A stretch of DNA of 64,000 nucleotides from Rhodovastum atsumiense (GCF_937425535.1 NZ_OW485601.1:2196501-2260500), one strand, 5' to 3'. Shown: positions 41,371 through 51,469, counted from the first letter of the stretch. Translations and numbers: made by a program. The notes: generated from the letters alone by a model not told the origin.

Positions 41371-41395
41371 GCAATTGCAAGTAACTTGCAATTGC
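41371..41395. promoter_or_regulatory. Perfect 25-bp palindrome (candidate Fur-family operator)
   Basis: GCAATTGCAAGT, a central A, and the exact reverse complement. TTGCAA-N5-TTGCAA inside it resembles alphaproteobacterial Fur/Mur-type boxes, and a third TTGCAA overlaps the right edge. It is 46 bp upstream of the P19 iron gene. Regulator inferred from context. Confidence 0.7.
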
Positions 41396-41674
41396 AATCT
41401 CGGAAGCGAGAAGCTCTGCCCTACCGAGTGCGCCATCGAATGCGCCATCGAATGCGCCCCTGGGAACCCCCGCCCCAGCCTGATAGGTTGCTGCCGCCCC
41501 GGAGCCCCCTTGCCTCCGGCGGCCGTCACGCCGGTCCATCGGCCCAACGGTTGGATTGCCGTTCCTTGACACCAGATTCCTTGCTGCGTCGTCCTGCTTC
41601 CCCCGGCCCCGGGCTGCACCCGCTTCCGTGCCCGCCCGGCCCCGGCGACACCTTCCCCCATTCGTAGGATGACG
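41396..41674. other. Intergenic region between the iron operon and tonB
   Basis: About 280 bp. Holds a 12-bp unit (TGCGCCATCGAA) repeated twice plus half a copy at 41429-41458. No gene is supported. Confidence 0.4.
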
Positions 41675-42793
41675 ATGGGATTTGCAGGCCCCAGGGATCC
41701 GGGAATGCGACTGGCAGACAGCATGACCGCCGCCCGCCGGCACCGGCGGTCCGCCACCAGGTCACGGCACGCGCGGCGCTGGCGCCTGCCGTCCTGGGTG
41801 GTGCTGTCGCTGCTGCTGCACCTGGCAATCCTCATCGCCATCCTGGTCCACCCGCAGCGCGAGGTGACACTGCCGCAGGCCGCCCAGCCGCCCTCGGTGG
41901 ACATGGTGATGGTCGAGCCCGGCAGCCCGGATGCGGCGCCCTCACCAACCCCCGAACCCAACCCGACCAGCCCGGAGGCCGGCAGGAACGGGGTCCCAGC
42001 ACCGCCGCTGCCGACCCCATCGCCCCCGCAGCCAACCCCCGAACCCACGCCGGCGCCCGCGCCGAGGGCAGCGGTCGAACCCGCCCCTGCCTCGCCTCCA
42101 CCGCCACCCGCCCCCGCGCCTCGCCCGGCCGAGATCCCCGCCCAGCCACCGGCGCCGCCCGCCAGCGCACAGGCGCCGTCAGAGGCGGAAGAACCACTGC
42201 CCACGCCACCGATCCCGCCGCCGGAACCCGCGCCCATGCCGCAGCGACAGGCGGCACTGTCCGTGCCGAGGCCACCCACGACGGCGGCACCCCGCCCGTC
42301 GCCCGCCTTTCCGCAGCCCATGGCCCGGTCATTGGATTTCGGCTCGGCCGCCGTGCTGCGGGCCGCGCCGTCCGCGCCCGCCTCGCCGCCGCGCATGCGG
42401 GGCATGGACCTCGCCATCGGCCCGGCGGCCCGCGCGAGCAAGGGCGCGATCCCGCGCAATCCCACCGTGGCCAACGGCATGGTCCGGGTCGAGGGCGCGG
42501 ATCTCGGCGATGACTGGCTGCGGCAACTGCACGAGTGGTGGAACCGCCACAGCTACTACCCGCCACAGGCGGCGGCGGCGGGCGAGGACGGCACCACACG
42601 CATCCGTGTGGTCGTCAACCGCTCCGGCCGGGTGGAGAAGGTCGAGCTGGAGATGCGCTCGGGCAGCCAGTGGCTGGACCTGGGCTCGCTCGCGATCTTC
42701 CGCAATGCGATGCTGCCGCCATTCCCGCTGTCGACACCGCAGGATCGCGCCGACCTGCTGCTGACGCTGAACTTCATCCTGGTCCGGCACTGA
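41675..42793 (+). CDS. TonB-family energy transducer
   Basis: A protein of about 372 aa: cytosolic basic N-terminus, one membrane helix (WVVLSLLLHLAILIAILV, about residues 41-58), a Pro-rich periplasmic spacer of about 150 residues, and a C-terminal TonB domain with YYPPQAAAAGEDGTTRIRVVVNRSGRVEKVELEMRSGS in parts and an ending FPLSTPQDRADL. It would drive outer-membrane receptors with proton motive force. The start is unsure: ATG 41675 (AGGA five bases away), ATG 41669 or ATG 41705. No ExbB/ExbD genes are adjacent. It faces the iron operon and may share its control. Confidence 0.85.
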   Translation: MGFAGPRDPGMRLADSMTAARRHRRSATRSRHARRWRLPSWVVLSLLLHLAILIAILVHPQREVTLPQAAQPPSVDMVMVEPGSPDAAPSPTPEPNPTSPEAGRNGVPAPPLPTPSPPQPTPEPTPAPAPRAAVEPAPASPPPPPAPAPRPAEIPAQPPAPPASAQAPSEAEEPLPTPPIPPPEPAPMPQRQAALSVPRPPTTAAPRPSPAFPQPMARSLDFGSAAVLRAAPSAPASPPRMRGMDLAIGPAARASKGAIPRNPTVANGMVRVEGADLGDDWLRQLHEWWNRHSYYPPQAAAAGEDGTTRIRVVVNRSGRVEKVELEMRSGSQWLDLGSLAIFRNAMLPPFPLSTPQDRADLLLTLNFILVRH

Positions 42794-42817
42794 GGCCGGG
42801 TCGCGCCGCCATCCGGG

Positions 42818-43552
42818 TCATGGACGTCCCTCCAGTCCGGCTGCGCCCCCGCCGCCGCGACGCAGGTGCCGGATGCCGTCGCAACCGGCGATGACCACGT
42901 CATGCGCGATGCCGAGGAACAGCCCGTGCTCCATGATCCCGGCACGGGCGGCGAGTGACCGCGCCAGGTCCGCGGCATCGGCAATCGGACCGAACCGGCA
43001 GTCCAGGATCAGGTTGCCCTGGTCGGTGCGCAGCTCGGCGCCGGCCGCGTCCCGGCGCAGCGCCACCTCCGCGCCGAGCGTGGCCAGGTAGCGCGCCTGC
43101 GACTGCCAGCCATAGGGCAGCACCTCCACCGGCACCGGCCAGCGCGTGCCGAGGCACGGGGACAGCTTGCCGTCATCGGCGACGATGATGACGCGGCGGC
43201 TTGCCTCGGCCACGATCTTCTCGCGCAGCAGCGCGCCGCCGCCGCCCTTGATCAGGTCGAGCCGTGGATCGATCTCGTCGGCGCCGTCGATGGTCAGGTC
43301 GATCGCACGCGGCATGTCGTCGGCAAGCAGGGGAATGCCGAGGCTTTCAGCTTCGCGCCGAACGGCCACCGAGGTGGCGAAGGCGACGACCTCACGCAGC
43401 GCCCCTTCCTGCAACAGGGCGGCAATGTGGCGCGTGGCGAAGATCGCGGTCGAACCGGTCCCCAGCCCGACGGTCATCCCCGACTGGACGAACGCCACGG
43501 CGTGCTCCGCGGCCTGACGCTTCAGCATGGATGTCGCGGTCTCGTCGCCCAT
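42818..43552 (-). CDS. rpiA: Ribose-5-phosphate isomerase A
   Basis: A 244-aa enzyme of the pentose phosphate pathway converting ribose 5-phosphate and ribulose 5-phosphate. Motifs: GMTVGLGTGSTAIFA, DLTIDGADEIDPRLDLIKGGGGALLREKIVAEAS (in parts, with the catalytic Asp, Glu and Lys), IVADDGKLSPCLG and LPVEVLPYG-like PVPVEVLPYGW. GGAGG six bases before ATG 43552 sets the start. It converges on tonB with a 24-bp gap and is divergent from the metal-binding protein gene. Confidence 0.95.
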   Translation of the reverse strand: MGDETATSMLKRQAAEHAVAFVQSGMTVGLGTGSTAIFATRHIAALLQEGALREVVAFATSVAVRREAESLGIPLLADDMPRAIDLTIDGADEIDPRLDLIKGGGGALLREKIVAEASRRVIIVADDGKLSPCLGTRWPVPVEVLPYGWQSQARYLATLGAEVALRRDAAGAELRTDQGNLILDCRFGPIADAADLARSLAARAGIMEHGLFLGIAHDVVIAGCDGIRHLRRGGGGAAGLEGRP

Positions 43553-43649
43553 GCACTGCCTCCATGAAACGGGTTCGTCCTCGCGACCATGACCTGTGGC
43601 GCGCGGGGGCGGCTTCAACCGCCGCCATCCGCCACGGGCCTGGACGCCA

Positions 43650-43672
43650 GGGATATAACGTTATAACATTAC
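43650..43672. promoter_or_regulatory. Zur-box-like site
   Basis: Contains the 12-bp palindrome TATAACGTTATA (43654-43665). Its right half, TTATAACATTAC, fits the conserved half-site of Zur boxes closely; the left half is weaker. It lies about 80 bp upstream of the metal-binding protein gene. Confidence 0.6.
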
Positions 43673-43753
43673 ACTCAAGGTCAGCGACGGAACCGCCTGG
43701 TCCACTCCCCACCGTGCCGGCATCCGGCGAATGCAGATGCAAAGGAAGGCGCC

Positions 43754-44647
43754 ATGTATCGACGCAGGATGCTGTTCACTCTGGCCGGAGCCGCCATCGC
43801 CGGCCCCATCGCACGCGCAGAGCAGACCGTGCCGGTCGTGGCCAGTTTCTCCATTCTCGCCGACATGGTTCGCCAGATCGGCGGCTCGGCCGTCTCGGTG
43901 CGCTCCCTGGTACCACCCGATGGCGATGCCCACACCTACGAGCCGCGCCCCTCCGATCTACAGGCGGTACACAGCGCACGTCTTGTGGTGATCAACGGCC
44001 TTGCCTTCGAAGGGTGGATGCAACGCCTGCTGCCGGCCTCCGGCTATCAGGGGCCGGTCGTCACCACGACCGAGGGCGTGACGTCGCGGACCATGCGCGA
44101 GGAAAGCGGGCAAGTGGCAACCGATCCGCATGCCTGGCAGGATCCGCGCAACGGCGTCATCTATGCCCGCAACATCGGCGAGGGACTGGCCAAGGCAGTG
44201 CCCGACCATGCGGCGGCGTTCCGGGCTGCGGCCGCCGACTATGCCCGTCGCATCGCCGAGACCGATGCCTGGATCGAAAAGCAGATTGCCGCAGTGCCTC
44301 CCGGCAAGCGCCGCATTCTCACCAGCCACGATGCGTTCGGCTATTTCGGGGCACGTTACGGGATCGAGTTCCATGGCATCGAAGGCATCAGCACCGAATC
44401 GGAACCCTCCGCGGCGAGCATCGCGGCATTGGTGAAACTCATCCATGAGGAAGGCATCAAGGCCGTCTTCGTGGAGAACATGACGAGCCCGCGCATCGCT
44501 CGCACGGTGGCACGGGAAAGCGGCGCCGTGCTCGGCCCGGCAGTCTATTCCGACGCGCTCTCACAGCCGGGCGGGCCCGCGGATACTTATCTGAAAATGT
44601 TCCGTCACAATGTGCCGCTGTTCGTGAAAGCCATGATGGCAAACTGA
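43754..44647 (+). CDS. Zn2+/Mn2+ ABC transporter substrate-binding protein (ZnuA/AztC class)
   Basis: A 297-aa cluster A-I periplasmic binding protein. Signal peptide residues 1-22, then VVASFSILADMVRQIGG, the first metal His in DGDAHTYEPRPSDL, the second in ATDPHAWQDPRN, the third in ILTSHDAFGYFGARYG and an acidic ligand near the end (VYSDALS). The His-rich loop of classical ZnuA is absent, more like AztC or Mn-binding members. AAGGAAGG precedes the ATG. A Zur-like site supports zinc. No permease or ATPase gene is adjacent. Confidence 0.9.
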   Translation: MYRRRMLFTLAGAAIAGPIARAEQTVPVVASFSILADMVRQIGGSAVSVRSLVPPDGDAHTYEPRPSDLQAVHSARLVVINGLAFEGWMQRLLPASGYQGPVVTTTEGVTSRTMREESGQVATDPHAWQDPRNGVIYARNIGEGLAKAVPDHAAAFRAAAADYARRIAETDAWIEKQIAAVPPGKRRILTSHDAFGYFGARYGIEFHGIEGISTESEPSAASIAALVKLIHEEGIKAVFVENMTSPRIARTVARESGAVLGPAVYSDALSQPGGPADTYLKMFRHNVPLFVKAMMAN

Positions 44648-44695
44648 TATCCTGCGGCGAAATCCGGAACTTTCGCAAGGCGCGATGATGCGGCG

Positions 44696-44721
44696 GCGTC
44701 CCCCCGGTGACGAGGGGACGC
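44696..44721 (+). terminator. Terminator-like hairpin after the metal-binding protein gene
   Basis: GCGTCCCC (44696-44703) and GGGGACGC (44714-44721) are exact reverse complements with a 10-nt loop, about 50 bp after the stop. No T tract. Confidence 0.5.
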
Positions 44722-44827
44722 GCTAAACGTGTTTGAAGGCCGCGCCGGCCTTCCTATACTCCCCCCGCCGGCAGGGTGCGTCCATTCCGGACCACCCGCC
44801 CAACCGGAGACGATCAGGGGGGGTGGG

Positions 44828-46945
44828 GTGATTACCAGGCATTTTCAACTCGGCGCGGATTTCCCCGAGGTCAGCTACGCCGACTGGCGCAAGGCCGTGG
44901 AAGGCGATCTCAAAGGGGCTCCCTTCGAGAAACGCATGATCTCGCGCGGCTACGAGGGAATCGAGCTACAGCCGCTCTACACCGAGGACATCTTCCCGAC
45001 CCGCGAGGATCCGTCCGGCGTACCGGGCCATCCGCCCTTCGCCCGTGCGGCCTCGGTCCTGGGCAACCGTCTGCAGGGCTGGGACATCCGCCAGGAACCC
45101 GATCATCCCGATCCGGCGCAGGCGAATGCGCAGATCCTTGATGATCTCGCGGGGGGCGGCACTTCGGTGTCGCTGCGCCTGGATGCGGCCGCATGGCACG
45201 GCCTCGATGCCGACGCCCCGCAGGCCGGGCAGTGGTTCGGCCGGGATGGCGTCGCGATCTCCACCACGGCCGATCTGGCGCAGGTGCTGGACAAGATCCG
45301 GCTCGACGTCGCCGGGGCATGGCTGCATGCGGGCGCGGCCTTCCTGCCGGCCGCGGCGCTCTATGTCGCCACGGCGCAGGCCAACGGCGTCACGCCCGAC
45401 CGGCTGCTCGGCGGCTTCAACGCCGATCCGCTCGGCACGCTGATGCATGATGGCAGCCTGCCGGTGCCGGTGGAACGGGCGCTCGCCGACACCGCCGACC
45501 TTGCTTCGTGGACCGCGGCGAACGCACCGCGCATGACCGCGGTCGAGGTGAACACCTCGCCTTATCATGATGCCGGCGCGAATTCGGTGCAGGACCTGGC
45601 ATTCCTGCTCGGGAGCGGGGTCGCCTACCTGCGGGCGCTGACCGATGCGGGGCTCGACGTGAGCCTGGCCGCCCGGCAGATCCAGTTCAGCATCAGTGTC
45701 GGCGCCCGGTTCTACCAGGCAATTGCCAAGCTGCGGGCGGCACGGGTGCTGTGGGCCGCGGTGGTGGCGGCCGCCGGAGGCACCCCGGACGCGCAGGCCA
45801 TGCGGATGCGGGTCGCGACCGGGCGCCGCGTGCTGACCACGCGCGGCCAGTCCGTCAACATCCTGCGCAACACCGTGGCCGCCTATGCCGGCGCGATCGC
45901 CAGCGCCGAGGCCATCACCACCATTCCCTTCGACGCGCCGACCGGCATCAGCACAGAGCAAAGCCGGCGCAACGCCCGCAACACGCAGATCGTGCTGGCC
46001 GAGGAATGCCACCTCAACCATGTCGTCGATCCGGCCGGCGGGGCCTGGTACATCGAGTGGTATACGCAAACCTTCGTTGAACAGGCCTGGGCGCTGTTCC
46101 AGCAGATCGAGGCGCAGGGCGGCATGATCGCAGCCATCGCCAACGGCTGGGTGGCAGAGCGCATCGCCGCCGTCGAGACGAAACGCGAGCGTGACATCGC
46201 CAGCCGCAAGGTGCCGATCACCGGCATCAGTGAGCATCCCAGCATCCACGAATTGCGCACGCCGCAACAGGTGATCGACCGGGCCGCCCTGCGCGACGCC
46301 ACGGCCCGGAAGCTGGCGGCGTGGCGGTCGGGGCACGCATCGGGTACGGCGCTGGCCGCGCTCGCCGCCTCCCAGGACGGACGGACCGCGGCCGCGATCG
46401 CGGCGGCCCAAGCCGGTGCGACCCTGGGCGAAATCGCCGCTGCGCTGGTGCCGCCGGGCAGCGAGCCGGCCCATGTGTCGCCGCTGGTCGTGCATCCCTA
46501 CGACGAAGCCTTCGAAGACCTGCGTGACGCCGCCGAGGCTTTCGCGACCCGCAAGGGCCATCCGCCGCGCGTGTGGCTCGCCGGCATCGGCAGCATCGCC
46601 GAGCAGACGGCCCGCCGCAACTTCAGCCGCAACCTGTTCGAGAGCGGCGGCTTCGAGGTGCTCGGCCACGAGGCCGCCACGGATGTGGAACAGGCTGCTG
46701 CTGCCTTCGCGCAGAGCGGTGCCACGGTCGCGGTGATCTGCTCGACCGACAAGCGTTACCCGGCCGTGGTGCCCGAGCTGGCGCCGAAGCTGAAGGCGGC
46801 CGGTGCGCGCCATGTCATCCTGGCCGGCAATCCCGGTGCGGCGGAAGCAGCCTACCGGGAAGCCGGCGTGGACCGGTTCATCTTTGTTCGCTGCGACGTC
46901 CTGGAAACCTTGTGGTCGCTGCTGCGCGCGGAGGAGGCGGTGTAA
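44828..46945 (+). CDS. mutA: Methylmalonyl-CoA mutase small (non-catalytic) subunit
   Basis: A 705-aa subunit of the heterodimeric adenosylcobalamin enzyme that interconverts succinyl-CoA and (R)-methylmalonyl-CoA. The N-terminal barrel is complete ([43 protein letters not shown], the internal [18 protein letters not shown] and [14 protein letters not shown]). The C-terminal Rossmann domain has lost the cobalamin D-x-H-x-x-G motif, as expected of MutA. The start is a GTG (44828) after a G-rich ribosome site. The stop overlaps mutB by one base (TAATG). Confidence 0.93.
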   Translation: MITRHFQLGADFPEVSYADWRKAVEGDLKGAPFEKRMISRGYEGIELQPLYTEDIFPTREDPSGVPGHPPFARAASVLGNRLQGWDIRQEPDHPDPAQANAQILDDLAGGGTSVSLRLDAAAWHGLDADAPQAGQWFGRDGVAISTTADLAQVLDKIRLDVAGAWLHAGAAFLPAAALYVATAQANGVTPDRLLGGFNADPLGTLMHDGSLPVPVERALADTADLASWTAANAPRMTAVEVNTSPYHDAGANSVQDLAFLLGSGVAYLRALTDAGLDVSLAARQIQFSISVGARFYQAIAKLRAARVLWAAVVAAAGGTPDAQAMRMRVATGRRVLTTRGQSVNILRNTVAAYAGAIASAEAITTIPFDAPTGISTEQSRRNARNTQIVLAEECHLNHVVDPAGGAWYIEWYTQTFVEQAWALFQQIEAQGGMIAAIANGWVAERIAAVETKRERDIASRKVPITGISEHPSIHELRTPQQVIDRAALRDATARKLAAWRSGHASGTALAALAASQDGRTAAAIAAAQAGATLGEIAAALVPPGSEPAHVSPLVVHPYDEAFEDLRDAAEAFATRKGHPPRVWLAGIGSIAEQTARRNFSRNLFESGGFEVLGHEAATDVEQAAAAFAQSGATVAVICSTDKRYPAVVPELAPKLKAAGARHVILAGNPGAAEAAYREAGVDRFIFVRCDVLETLWSLLRAEEAV

Positions 46946-49134
46946 TGAGCCGGATCCCGAACTTCGCCACCAAGTCCTGGGCGGACGTCCGTCCCGCGGC
47001 CACCGCCCCGCAATCCTGGCAGGAGGCCGCCACGCGGCAGGCCGGGCGGCCGCCGGCCGAACTGGCCTGGAACACCGAAGAAGGCATCGCCATCCGGCCG
47101 CTCTATACCGGCGCCGATATCGCCGGGTTGGAGCATCTGCATACCTATCCGGGCTTCCCGCCTTTCGTGCGCGGCCCGTACGCGTCGATGTACGTCACGC
47201 GCCCCTGGACGGTACGGCAATATGCCGGCTTCTCCACCGCCGAGGCCTCCAACGCGTTCTACAAGCGCAACATGGCGGCGGGGCAGAAGGGGCTGAGCAT
47301 CGCCTTCGACCTGCCGACGCATCGTGGCTACGATTCCGACAACCCGCGCGTGGCCGGCGATGTCGGCATGGCCGGCGTCGCCATCGACAGCATCCTTGAC
47401 ATGCGCATCCTGTTCGACGGCCTGCCGCTCGATCAGATCAGCGTGTCGATGACAATGAACGGCGCCGTGCTGCCGGTGCTGGCGATGTACGTCGTCGCCG
47501 CGGAAGAGCAGGGGGTGAAGCAGGCGCAACTGACCGGGACCATCCAGAACGACATCCTCAAGGAGTTCATGGTCCGCAACACCTTCATCTATCCGCCCAC
47601 GCCAAGCATGAAGATCGTGGGCGACATCTTCCGCTACACCAGCCAGCATATGCCGGCGTTCAACAGCATCAGCATCTCCGGCTATCACATGCAGGAGGCT
47701 GGGGCGACCGCCGACCTTGAGCTCGGCTACACGCTCGCGGACGGGCTGGAATACCTGCGCACCGGCATCGCCGCCGGACTGAAGGTGGACGAGTTCGCGC
47801 CGCGGCTGTCGTTCTTCTGGTCGATCGGCAAGAACGTCATGATGGAAGTCGCCAAGATGCGCGCCGCGCGCATGCTGTGGGCGAAGATCGTCAATCAGTT
47901 CGACCCGCACAACCCCAAGAGCCTGTCGCTGCGCACGCACAGCCAGACCAGCGGCTGGAGCCTGACGGCGCAGGACGTATTCAACAACGTCGTGCGCACC
48001 TGCGTCGAGGCCATGGCGGCGACCCAGGGCCAGACGCAAAGCCTGCATTCCAATTCGCTGGACGAGGCGCTCGGCCTGCCGACCGAATTCTCCGCCAACA
48101 TCGCCCGCAACACCCAGCTTTTCCTGCAGGAGGAAACCGACACCGACCTGGTGATCGATCCCTGGGGCGGCAGCTACTACGTCGAATGGCTGACCAACGA
48201 GCTCGCCCAGAAGGCCTGGAGCCATATCGTCGAATGCGAGGAGCATGGCGGCATGACCAAGGCCATTGAGGCCGGGCTGCCGAAGATGCGCATCGCCGAC
48301 GCCGCGGCCCGCACCCAGGCGCTGATCGACAGCGGCCAGCAAACCATCGTCGGGCTCAACCGCTACCGGCCCACGCATGACGATCCGATCAACGTGCTGA
48401 AGATCGACAACACCGCGGTGCGCGAGGCGCAGATCCGCCGGCTGCAGGAACTGCGGGCGTCGCGCGACCAAAACGCGGTGACCGCGGCGCTGGAGGCGCT
48501 GACCGCCAGCGCCCGCAGCGGCGAGGGCAACCTGCTCGCGCTGTCGATCGAGGCGGCCCGGCTGAAGGCCAGCGTCGGCGAGATCAGCGACGCACTGGAA
48601 AAGGTCTATGGCCGCTTCCAGCCGCAGCCCCAGCTCGCCACCGGCGTCTACGCCCGCCAGATGGGAGAAGGCATCACCATCGTGCAGCGCATCCGCGAAA
48701 GGGTCGACGCCTTCCTGGAGGCCGAGGGACGACGCCCGCGCATCCTGGTCGCCAAGCTCGGCCAGGATGGGCATGACCGCGGCCAGCAGGTGGTCGCCTC
48801 GGCCTTCGCCGATCTGGGCTTCGATGTGGATATCGGCCCGCTGTTCCAGACCCCCGAGGAAGCCGCGCAGGCAGCGGTGGACAACGACGTGCACATCGTC
48901 GGCGCGAGCTCGCTGGCGGCCGGGCACCTGACGCTGATCCCGGCGCTCAAGCGCGCTTTGGTCGCCCTCGGCGCGCCGCATATCCTGGTGGTGGCCGGCG
49001 GCGTGATCCCGCCGCAGGACTACGACGAGCTGCGGCGCAACGGCATCGACGCGATCTTCGGGCCCGGTTCGGTGATCGCCGACTCCGCCGGGGCCCTGCT
49101 GGACATGCTGGACCGGCGGGCGGCGGCGGACTGA
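46945..49134 (+). CDS. mutB: Methylmalonyl-CoA mutase large (catalytic) subunit
   Basis: A 729-aa catalytic subunit. N-terminal TIM barrel with [25 protein letters not shown] (in parts), [49 protein letters not shown] and the substrate region [13 protein letters not shown]. The C-terminal cobalamin-binding domain has D608-x-H610-x-x-G613 (GQDGHDRG) and [18 protein letters not shown] precedes the ATG. Tightly coupled to mutA, and 8 bp from meaB. The cofactor could come from the riboswitch-controlled cob operon 10 kb away. Confidence 0.97.
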   Translation: MSRIPNFATKSWADVRPAATAPQSWQEAATRQAGRPPAELAWNTEEGIAIRPLYTGADIAGLEHLHTYPGFPPFVRGPYASMYVTRPWTVRQYAGFSTAEASNAFYKRNMAAGQKGLSIAFDLPTHRGYDSDNPRVAGDVGMAGVAIDSILDMRILFDGLPLDQISVSMTMNGAVLPVLAMYVVAAEEQGVKQAQLTGTIQNDILKEFMVRNTFIYPPTPSMKIVGDIFRYTSQHMPAFNSISISGYHMQEAGATADLELGYTLADGLEYLRTGIAAGLKVDEFAPRLSFFWSIGKNVMMEVAKMRAARMLWAKIVNQFDPHNPKSLSLRTHSQTSGWSLTAQDVFNNVVRTCVEAMAATQGQTQSLHSNSLDEALGLPTEFSANIARNTQLFLQEETDTDLVIDPWGGSYYVEWLTNELAQKAWSHIVECEEHGGMTKAIEAGLPKMRIADAAARTQALIDSGQQTIVGLNRYRPTHDDPINVLKIDNTAVREAQIRRLQELRASRDQNAVTAALEALTASARSGEGNLLALSIEAARLKASVGEISDALEKVYGRFQPQPQLATGVYARQMGEGITIVQRIRERVDAFLEAEGRRPRILVAKLGQDGHDRGQQVVASAFADLGFDVDIGPLFQTPEEAAQAAVDNDVHIVGASSLAAGHLTLIPALKRALVALGAPHILVVAGGVIPPQDYDELRRNGIDAIFGPGSVIADSAGALLDMLDRRAAAD

Positions 49135-49142
49135 CAGCGCGC

Positions 49143-50159
49143 ATGTCCGCGATGACCGAGCCGGCGCCCCGGCGTGGGCCAGGGGTCGACGAGTACGCCG
49201 CGGGACTGCTCGCCCGCAACCGCGGCATGCTCGCCCGCGCCATCACCCTGGTGGAATCACGCCGGCCCGAGCATCAGGCGATGGCCGCCGAATTGATCAA
49301 CCGGTTGCTGCCGCACACCGGCCGCGCCATCCGCGTCGGCCTGACCGGGGTGCCCGGCGCGGGCAAGAGCGCCCTGATCGAGGCGCTCGGCAGTTGGCTC
49401 ACCGCGCGCGGCCATCGCGTCGCGGTGCTGTCGATCGATCCGTCCTCCACCCGCTCCGGCGGCAGCCTGCTCGGCGACAAGACCCGCATGACGCGGCTGA
49501 GCGCCGATCCCAACGCCTTCATCCGCCCCTCGCCGAGCGGGCTGGTGCTCGGCGGCATCGCCCGGACCACGCGCGAGACCATGCTGCTGTGCGAGGCGGC
49601 CGGCTACGACGTGGTGCTGATCGAGACCGTCGGCGTCGGCCAGTCCGAGGTCTCGGTCGCCGACATGACGGATTTCCTGCTGGTGCTGATGCTGGCCGGT
49701 GCCGGCGACGAATTGCAGGGCATCAAGCGCGGCCTGCTGGAACTGGCCGACATGATCGCCATCACCAAGGCCGATGGCAGCAACGTCACCGCGGCCCGGC
49801 GGGCGGCAACCCAGTACAGCTTCGCCATGCACCTGCTGTGCGAGCCTGGGGAGCCGGAACCAGTGGTGACCACCTGCAGCGCCCTGGAAGGCACCGGACT
49901 CGCAGAAATCTGGCAGGCCATCAGCGACCGTCAGGCCGAACGCGAACGCTCCGGGTCGTTGGCGGCCCGCCGCGCCCGGCAGAACACGGTGTGGATGTGG
50001 TCACTGGTCGACCAGCATATCCGCACCATGCTGCGGGCCGGCGACATGATCGGACGAACCGCGGCCGAGGTCGAAATCGAAGTGCGGGCCGGCACGCTCT
50101 CGCCGATGAGCGGGGCCGATATGATCCTGGGGGCACTTGGGTTGCCGTCTCTGAAGTAA
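49143..50159 (+). CDS. meaB: Methylmalonyl-CoA mutase-associated GTPase MeaB
   Basis: A 338-aa G3E GTPase that loads and protects the mutase cofactor. Walker A LTGVPGAGKSALIEALG near residue 62, switch region DPSSTRSGGSLLGDKTRM, Walker B VVLIETVGVGQSEV, base recognition ITKADG, and a C-terminal dimerisation arm. Ends with the usual GADMILGALGL region. It completes the mutA-mutB-meaB operon; two repeat elements follow its stop. Confidence 0.95.
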   Translation: MSAMTEPAPRRGPGVDEYAAGLLARNRGMLARAITLVESRRPEHQAMAAELINRLLPHTGRAIRVGLTGVPGAGKSALIEALGSWLTARGHRVAVLSIDPSSTRSGGSLLGDKTRMTRLSADPNAFIRPSPSGLVLGGIARTTRETMLLCEAAGYDVVLIETVGVGQSEVSVADMTDFLLVLMLAGAGDELQGIKRGLLELADMIAITKADGSNVTAARRAATQYSFAMHLLCEPGEPEPVVTTCSALEGTGLAEIWQAISDRQAERERSGSLAARRARQNTVWMWSLVDQHIRTMLRAGDMIGRTAAEVEIEVRAGTLSPMSGADMILGALGLPSLK

Positions 50160-50165
50160 GCAAGG

Positions 50166-50208
50166 CCAGGGCTTTGCCCTGGACCCAGCAGGGGCCACAA
50201 GGCCCCTG
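50166..50208 (+). repeat. Partial double-hairpin repeat next to copy B
   Basis: CCAGGGC-TTT-GCCCTGG (50166-50182) then CAGGGGCC-ACAA-GGCCCCTG (50189-50208): same plan as the first two hairpins of the triple-hairpin repeat but with different bases in the stems. It directly follows the meaB stop and may serve as its terminator. Confidence 0.65.
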
Positions 50209-50240
50209 CACCCCACTAGCGCTGCGCGGCACAGAAAATC

Positions 50241-50314
50241 GGGTTCCAAGGGCGAAGCCCTTGGTGGAAGTGCAGGAGGCGGAGCCTCCTGCCGGGGCCG
50301 GGGCAGCGCCCCGG
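50241..50314 (+). repeat. Triple-hairpin repeat, copy B
   Basis: CCAAGGGC-GAA-GCCCTTGG (50246-50264), CAGGAGGC-GGA-GCCTCCTG (50273-50291) and CCGGGGC-AGC-GCCCCGG (50298-50314). It fills the gap between the convergent meaB and mmdB genes and could terminate both. Confidence 0.85.
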
Positions 50315-50317
50315 ATC

Positions 50318-51448
50318 TTACGACGGCATCAGCAGCGCCAGCATGATCCCGCCCGACAGGGCCGTGCCGAACACGCCGGCCAGATTCGGCCCCATCGCAT
50401 GATAGATCAGGAAGTTTTCCGGATCGTCCTTCAGCGCCACCACATGCGTCACGCGCGCCGCGATCGGCACAGAAGCGATGCCGGCCGAACCGAGCAGTGG
50501 GTTGATCGGCTCCTTGAGGAACAGGTTCATGACCTTCGCGCCCAGCACGCCGGAAGCGGTGCCGAAGACGAAGGCCACCAGCCCCAGGAACACGATCATG
50601 ATGGTCTGCACGGTCAGGAAGCGGTCGGCCGCCATGGTGGAGCCGATTGCCACCGTCAGGATCACGATCACCACGTTCATCACGCCATTCGCGGCGGTCC
50701 GCGCCAGGCGTTCCGTCACCAGCACCTCGCGGAACAGGTTGCCCAGCATCAGCATGGTGATCAGCGGCGCCACCGGCGGCAGGAACAGGTTGACGATGAT
50801 GGCGATGACGACGGGGAAGGCGATCCGCTCGATGCGCGAGACCGGGCGCATCTGCGGCATGCGGATCATGCGCTCGCGCTTGCTGGTCAGCAGCCTCATC
50901 ACCGGCGGCTGGATCAGCGGCATCAGCGCCATGTAGGAATAGGCGGCGACCGAGATCTGCGGCAGCAGATGCGGCGCCAGCTTCACTGCCATGAAGATCG
51001 CCATCGGCCCGTCGGCACCGCCGATGATGCCGATCGCACCGGCCTCGTTGATGGTGAAGCCCATCACCTTGGCGAAAATCAAGGCGACGAAGATGCCCAG
51101 ATGCGCGGCCGCGCCCAACACCACCAGCTTCGGGTTGGCGATCATCGGCCCGAAATCGGTCATCGCGCCGACGCCGAAGAAGATCAGCGGCGGCAGGATC
51201 AGCAGTTCCACGCCCTTGTAGGCGTAGTGGAACAGCCCTCCTTCCAGGATCAGGTCGGACCCCGGGACATTGGAGACGACGCAGGAGAAGCCGATGCCGA
51301 CGAGCAGCAGCGGCTCGTATTTCTTGATGATCGCCAGCCCGATCATGGTGATGCCAACGGCGATCATCACCAGGTTGCCCCACCAGAAATGGGCAAGGCC
51401 GGTCTGGGCCGCGAGCGCCGCGAAGAAGGCCTCGAACTGGCTGAACAT
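50318..51448 (-). CDS. mmdB: Na+-translocating decarboxylase beta subunit (MmdB/OadB)
   Basis: A 376-aa polytopic membrane protein, the Na+-pumping and CO2-releasing subunit of biotin-dependent decarboxylases. Diagnostic sites are intact: GGADGP with the Na+-site Asp146, NPLLGSAGIASVPIAARV, and the C-terminal helix HAMGPNLAGVFGTALSGG with the Asn, Gly and Ser of the channel. The start is ATG 51448, nine bases after AAAGGAGG; a TTG upstream sits inside that site. Last gene of the operon. Whether the substrate is methylmalonyl-CoA or another acid comes from the alpha subunit and neighbours. Confidence 0.95.
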   Translation of the reverse strand: MFSQFEAFFAALAAQTGLAHFWWGNLVMIAVGITMIGLAIIKKYEPLLLVGIGFSCVVSNVPGSDLILEGGLFHYAYKGVELLILPPLIFFGVGAMTDFGPMIANPKLVVLGAAAHLGIFVALIFAKVMGFTINEAGAIGIIGGADGPMAIFMAVKLAPHLLPQISVAAYSYMALMPLIQPPVMRLLTSKRERMIRMPQMRPVSRIERIAFPVVIAIIVNLFLPPVAPLITMLMLGNLFREVLVTERLARTAANGVMNVVIVILTVAIGSTMAADRFLTVQTIMIVFLGLVAFVFGTASGVLGAKVMNLFLKEPINPLLGSAGIASVPIAARVTHVVALKDDPENFLIYHAMGPNLAGVFGTALSGGIMLALLMPS

Positions 51449-51469
51449 GACGGTCAACCTCCTTTCGGC

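Noticed and set aside
41429-41458. Short tandem repeat of TGCGCCATCGAA
   Set aside because: Only two and a half copies of 12 bp; no sign of function or of a CRISPR-like array.
46852-48981. A 709-codon open frame opposite mutB
   Set aside because: Antisense shadow of a highly conserved mutase gene.
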